Part shown: piece after piece, positions 62,741-64,000 of the stretch
Layout of the letters: the number at the start of each line of letters is the position of its first letter
How positions within the stretch are numbered: the first letter of the stretch is position 1
From: Undibacter mobilis
GTDB taxonomy: Bacteria; Pseudomonadota; Alphaproteobacteria; Rhizobiales; Xanthobacteraceae
Direction: 5' to 3'
DNA: 64,000 bases
Assembly (NCBI RefSeq): GCF_003367195.1
Contig: NZ_QRGO01000003.1
Span: 1 to 64,000, forward strand
Notes under the pieces: generated by a model
What the model was told of the DNA's origin: nothing
Databases searched by the model: none
Seen by the model: the letters and a program-made list of their open reading frames with translations, nothing else
Position numbers and translations under genes: made by a program

Positions 62741-64000
62741 ATGTATGACATTCGATGGATTCGCGAGAACCCCGAGGCTTTCGACCGTGGCCTGACCCGG
62801 CGCGGGCTGGAGCCTCTCTCCGGTAAACTGCTGGCGCTCGACGAGAAGCGCCGCGCCGCCATTGCCGCGTCCGAGCAGGCGCAGGCGCGGCGCAACGCTG
62901 CGTCGAAGGAAATCGGCCAGGCCAAGGCGAAGAAGGACGAGGCCGCCGCGGCCGCGCTGATGGCCGAGGTCGCGACGCTCAAGGAGACCATGCCGGCGCT
63001 CGAGGCCGAGGCGAAGCTGCATGGCGACGCGCTCGACAAGGAGCTGGCGCAGATTCCGAACGCGCCGGCCGATGATGTGCCCGAGGGTGCCGACGAGCAC
63101 GGCAATGTTGAACGCTCGGTGCATGGCGCCAAGCGCAACTACGCCTTCACGCCGAAGCAGCATTTCGAACTTGGCGAAGACCTCAAGCAAATGGATTTCG
63201 AAACCGCCGCCAAACTGTCCGGCGCGCGTTTCGTCGTGTTGCAGAAGGGCCTCGCGCGTCTCGAACGCGCGCTCGGTCAGTTCTTCCTCGACACCCATGT
63301 CGATGAGCACGGCTATACCGAAGTCAATCCGCCATTGCTGGTCAAAGACGACGTGATGTTCGGCACCGCACAGTTGCCGAAGTTCGAGGACGATCAGTTC
63401 TGGGCCGTCAGTGGCGATGTCTTCGCGAAGAATGCGAGCGCGACGGATATGAAAGGTGCGCGCTGGGGCATGATCCCCACCGCCGAAGTGCCGCTGACCA
63501 ACCTCGTGCGCGAGTCCATCGTCGCCGAAGACGAGCTGCCGCTGCGGCTCACCGCCTGCACGCCGTGCTTCCGCGCCGAAGCGGGCGCGGCGGGGCGCGA
63601 CACCCGCGGCATGATCCGCCAGCACCAGTTCACCAAGGTCGAACTCGTCTCCATCACCACGCCGGAGAAATCGAAGGAAGAGCATGAGCGCATGCTCGCC
63701 TGCGCCGAGGCGGTGCTGAAGAAGCTCGATCTGCATTATCGCGTCATCACGCTGTGCACCGGCGACATGGGCTTTGCCTCGCAGAAGACCTATGACATCG
63801 AGGTCTGGCTGCCGGGCCAGAACATGTATCGCGAGATTTCGTCGTGCTCGGTGTGCGGCGATTTCCAGGCGCGGCGCATGAATGCGCGCTTCCGCGACAA
63901 GGACAACAAGGTGCGTCACGTTCACACGCTCAACGGCTCGGGCGTCGCCGTCGGCCGCGCGCTGATCGCCGTGATGGAAACCTATCAGCAGGACGGCGGC
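62741..64000 (+). CDS. serS: Seryl-tRNA synthetase (3' end cut by window)
   Basis: First 420 residues of class II SerRS, start ATG 62741 ([11 protein letters not shown]). N-terminal long coiled-coil tRNA arm (about 25-100), then motif 2 with [22 protein letters not shown] and motif 3 ending [13 protein letters not shown]. Only a handful of C-terminal residues should be missing, as the family is about 425-430 long. It charges tRNA(Ser). It follows tatC, as in most alphaproteobacteria. Confidence 0.96.
   Translation, partial: MYDIRWIRENPEAFDRGLTRRGLEPLSGKLLALDEKRRAAIAASEQAQARRNAASKEIGQAKAKKDEAAAAALMAEVATLKETMPALEAEAKLHGDALDKELAQIPNAPADDVPEGADEHGNVERSVHGAKRNYAFTPKQHFELGEDLKQMDFETAAKLSGARFVVLQKGLARLERALGQFFLDTHVDEHGYTEVNPPLLVKDDVMFGTAQLPKFEDDQFWAVSGDVFAKNASATDMKGARWGMIPTAEVPLTNLVRESIVAEDELPLRLTACTPCFRAEAGAAGRDTRGMIRQHQFTKVELVSITTPEKSKEEHERMLACAEAVLKKLDLHYRVITLCTGDMGFASQKTYDIEVWLPGQNMYREISSCSVCGDFQARRMNARFRDKDNKVRHVHTLNGSGVAVGRALIAVMETYQQDGG

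Overview
The window is high-GC chromosomal DNA from an alphaproteobacterium, most likely of the order Hyphomicrobiales (Rhizobiales) near the Bradyrhizobium/Rhodopseudomonas/Pseudolabrys group. The evidence is a rhizobial-type porin, a complete AapJQMP general amino-acid transporter, an ExoR-like Sel1-repeat protein, a PopZ-type (DUF2497) gene next to valS, an NDUFS4-like complex I accessory subunit, and the core order erpA-dgt-argS-SPOR-nagZ-scpA-scpB-tatA-tatB-tatC-serS. Coding density is high. I see no phage, insertion sequence, CRISPR array or rRNA. Both ends cut genes: a porin on the left and serS on the right.

Layout. 1-3.8 kb: porin with a strong terminator, XRE regulator, complex I accessory subunit, a degenerate receiver-EAL protein and tRNA-Arg(TCT). 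4-16 kb: envelope genes. An alpha-2-macroglobulin/PbpC pair is followed by a probable lipid A or LPS remodelling set (LpxO-like hydroxylase, ArnT-like glycosyltransferase, PAP2 phosphatase, polyprenyl-phosphate glycosyltransferase, LAB_N membrane protein). 16-21 kb: aapJQMP. 20.9-24.3 kb, minus strand: DUF2239 gene and a cysK-alaX-sseA operon. 24.5-28.5 kb: diguanylate cyclase, MetE-like methyltransferase, pncB. 28.7-35.9 kb: tRNA-Asn and tRNA-Cys, a Pcm-like methyltransferase, a TolC-type protein, PopZ, valS, 3-methyladenine glycosylase. 36-41.7 kb: ilvD overlapping exoR, a chemoreceptor, exonuclease III. 41.9-49.4 kb: RND efflux pair, SPFH/NfeD pair and a low-GC secreted protein of unknown function. 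49.4-64 kb: the conserved core run, interrupted between dgt and argS by a small membrane protein, a soluble chemoreceptor-like protein and a class A beta-lactamase.

How the genes fit together. Much of the window serves the cell envelope: porin, TolC and RND export, A2M/PbpC defence and peptidoglycan repair, lipid A decoration, NagZ recycling, SPOR division protein and Tat export. Several sensory proteins (EAL, GGDEF, two MCP types, ExoR) suggest an environmental or plant-associated lifestyle.

The most unusual features are: a roughly 143-residue histone-H1-like Lys/Ala-rich tail in frame at the N terminus of ArgS; a receiver-EAL protein that has lost both its phospho-acceptor Asp and a catalytic Glu; a Pcm homologue lacking the family active-site motif; the unknown secreted protein at 47.9-49.4 kb; and multi-hairpin intergenic repeats around the tat operon. 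I found no unmistakably new multi-gene system. The ArgS fusion and the lipid A cluster are the best leads.
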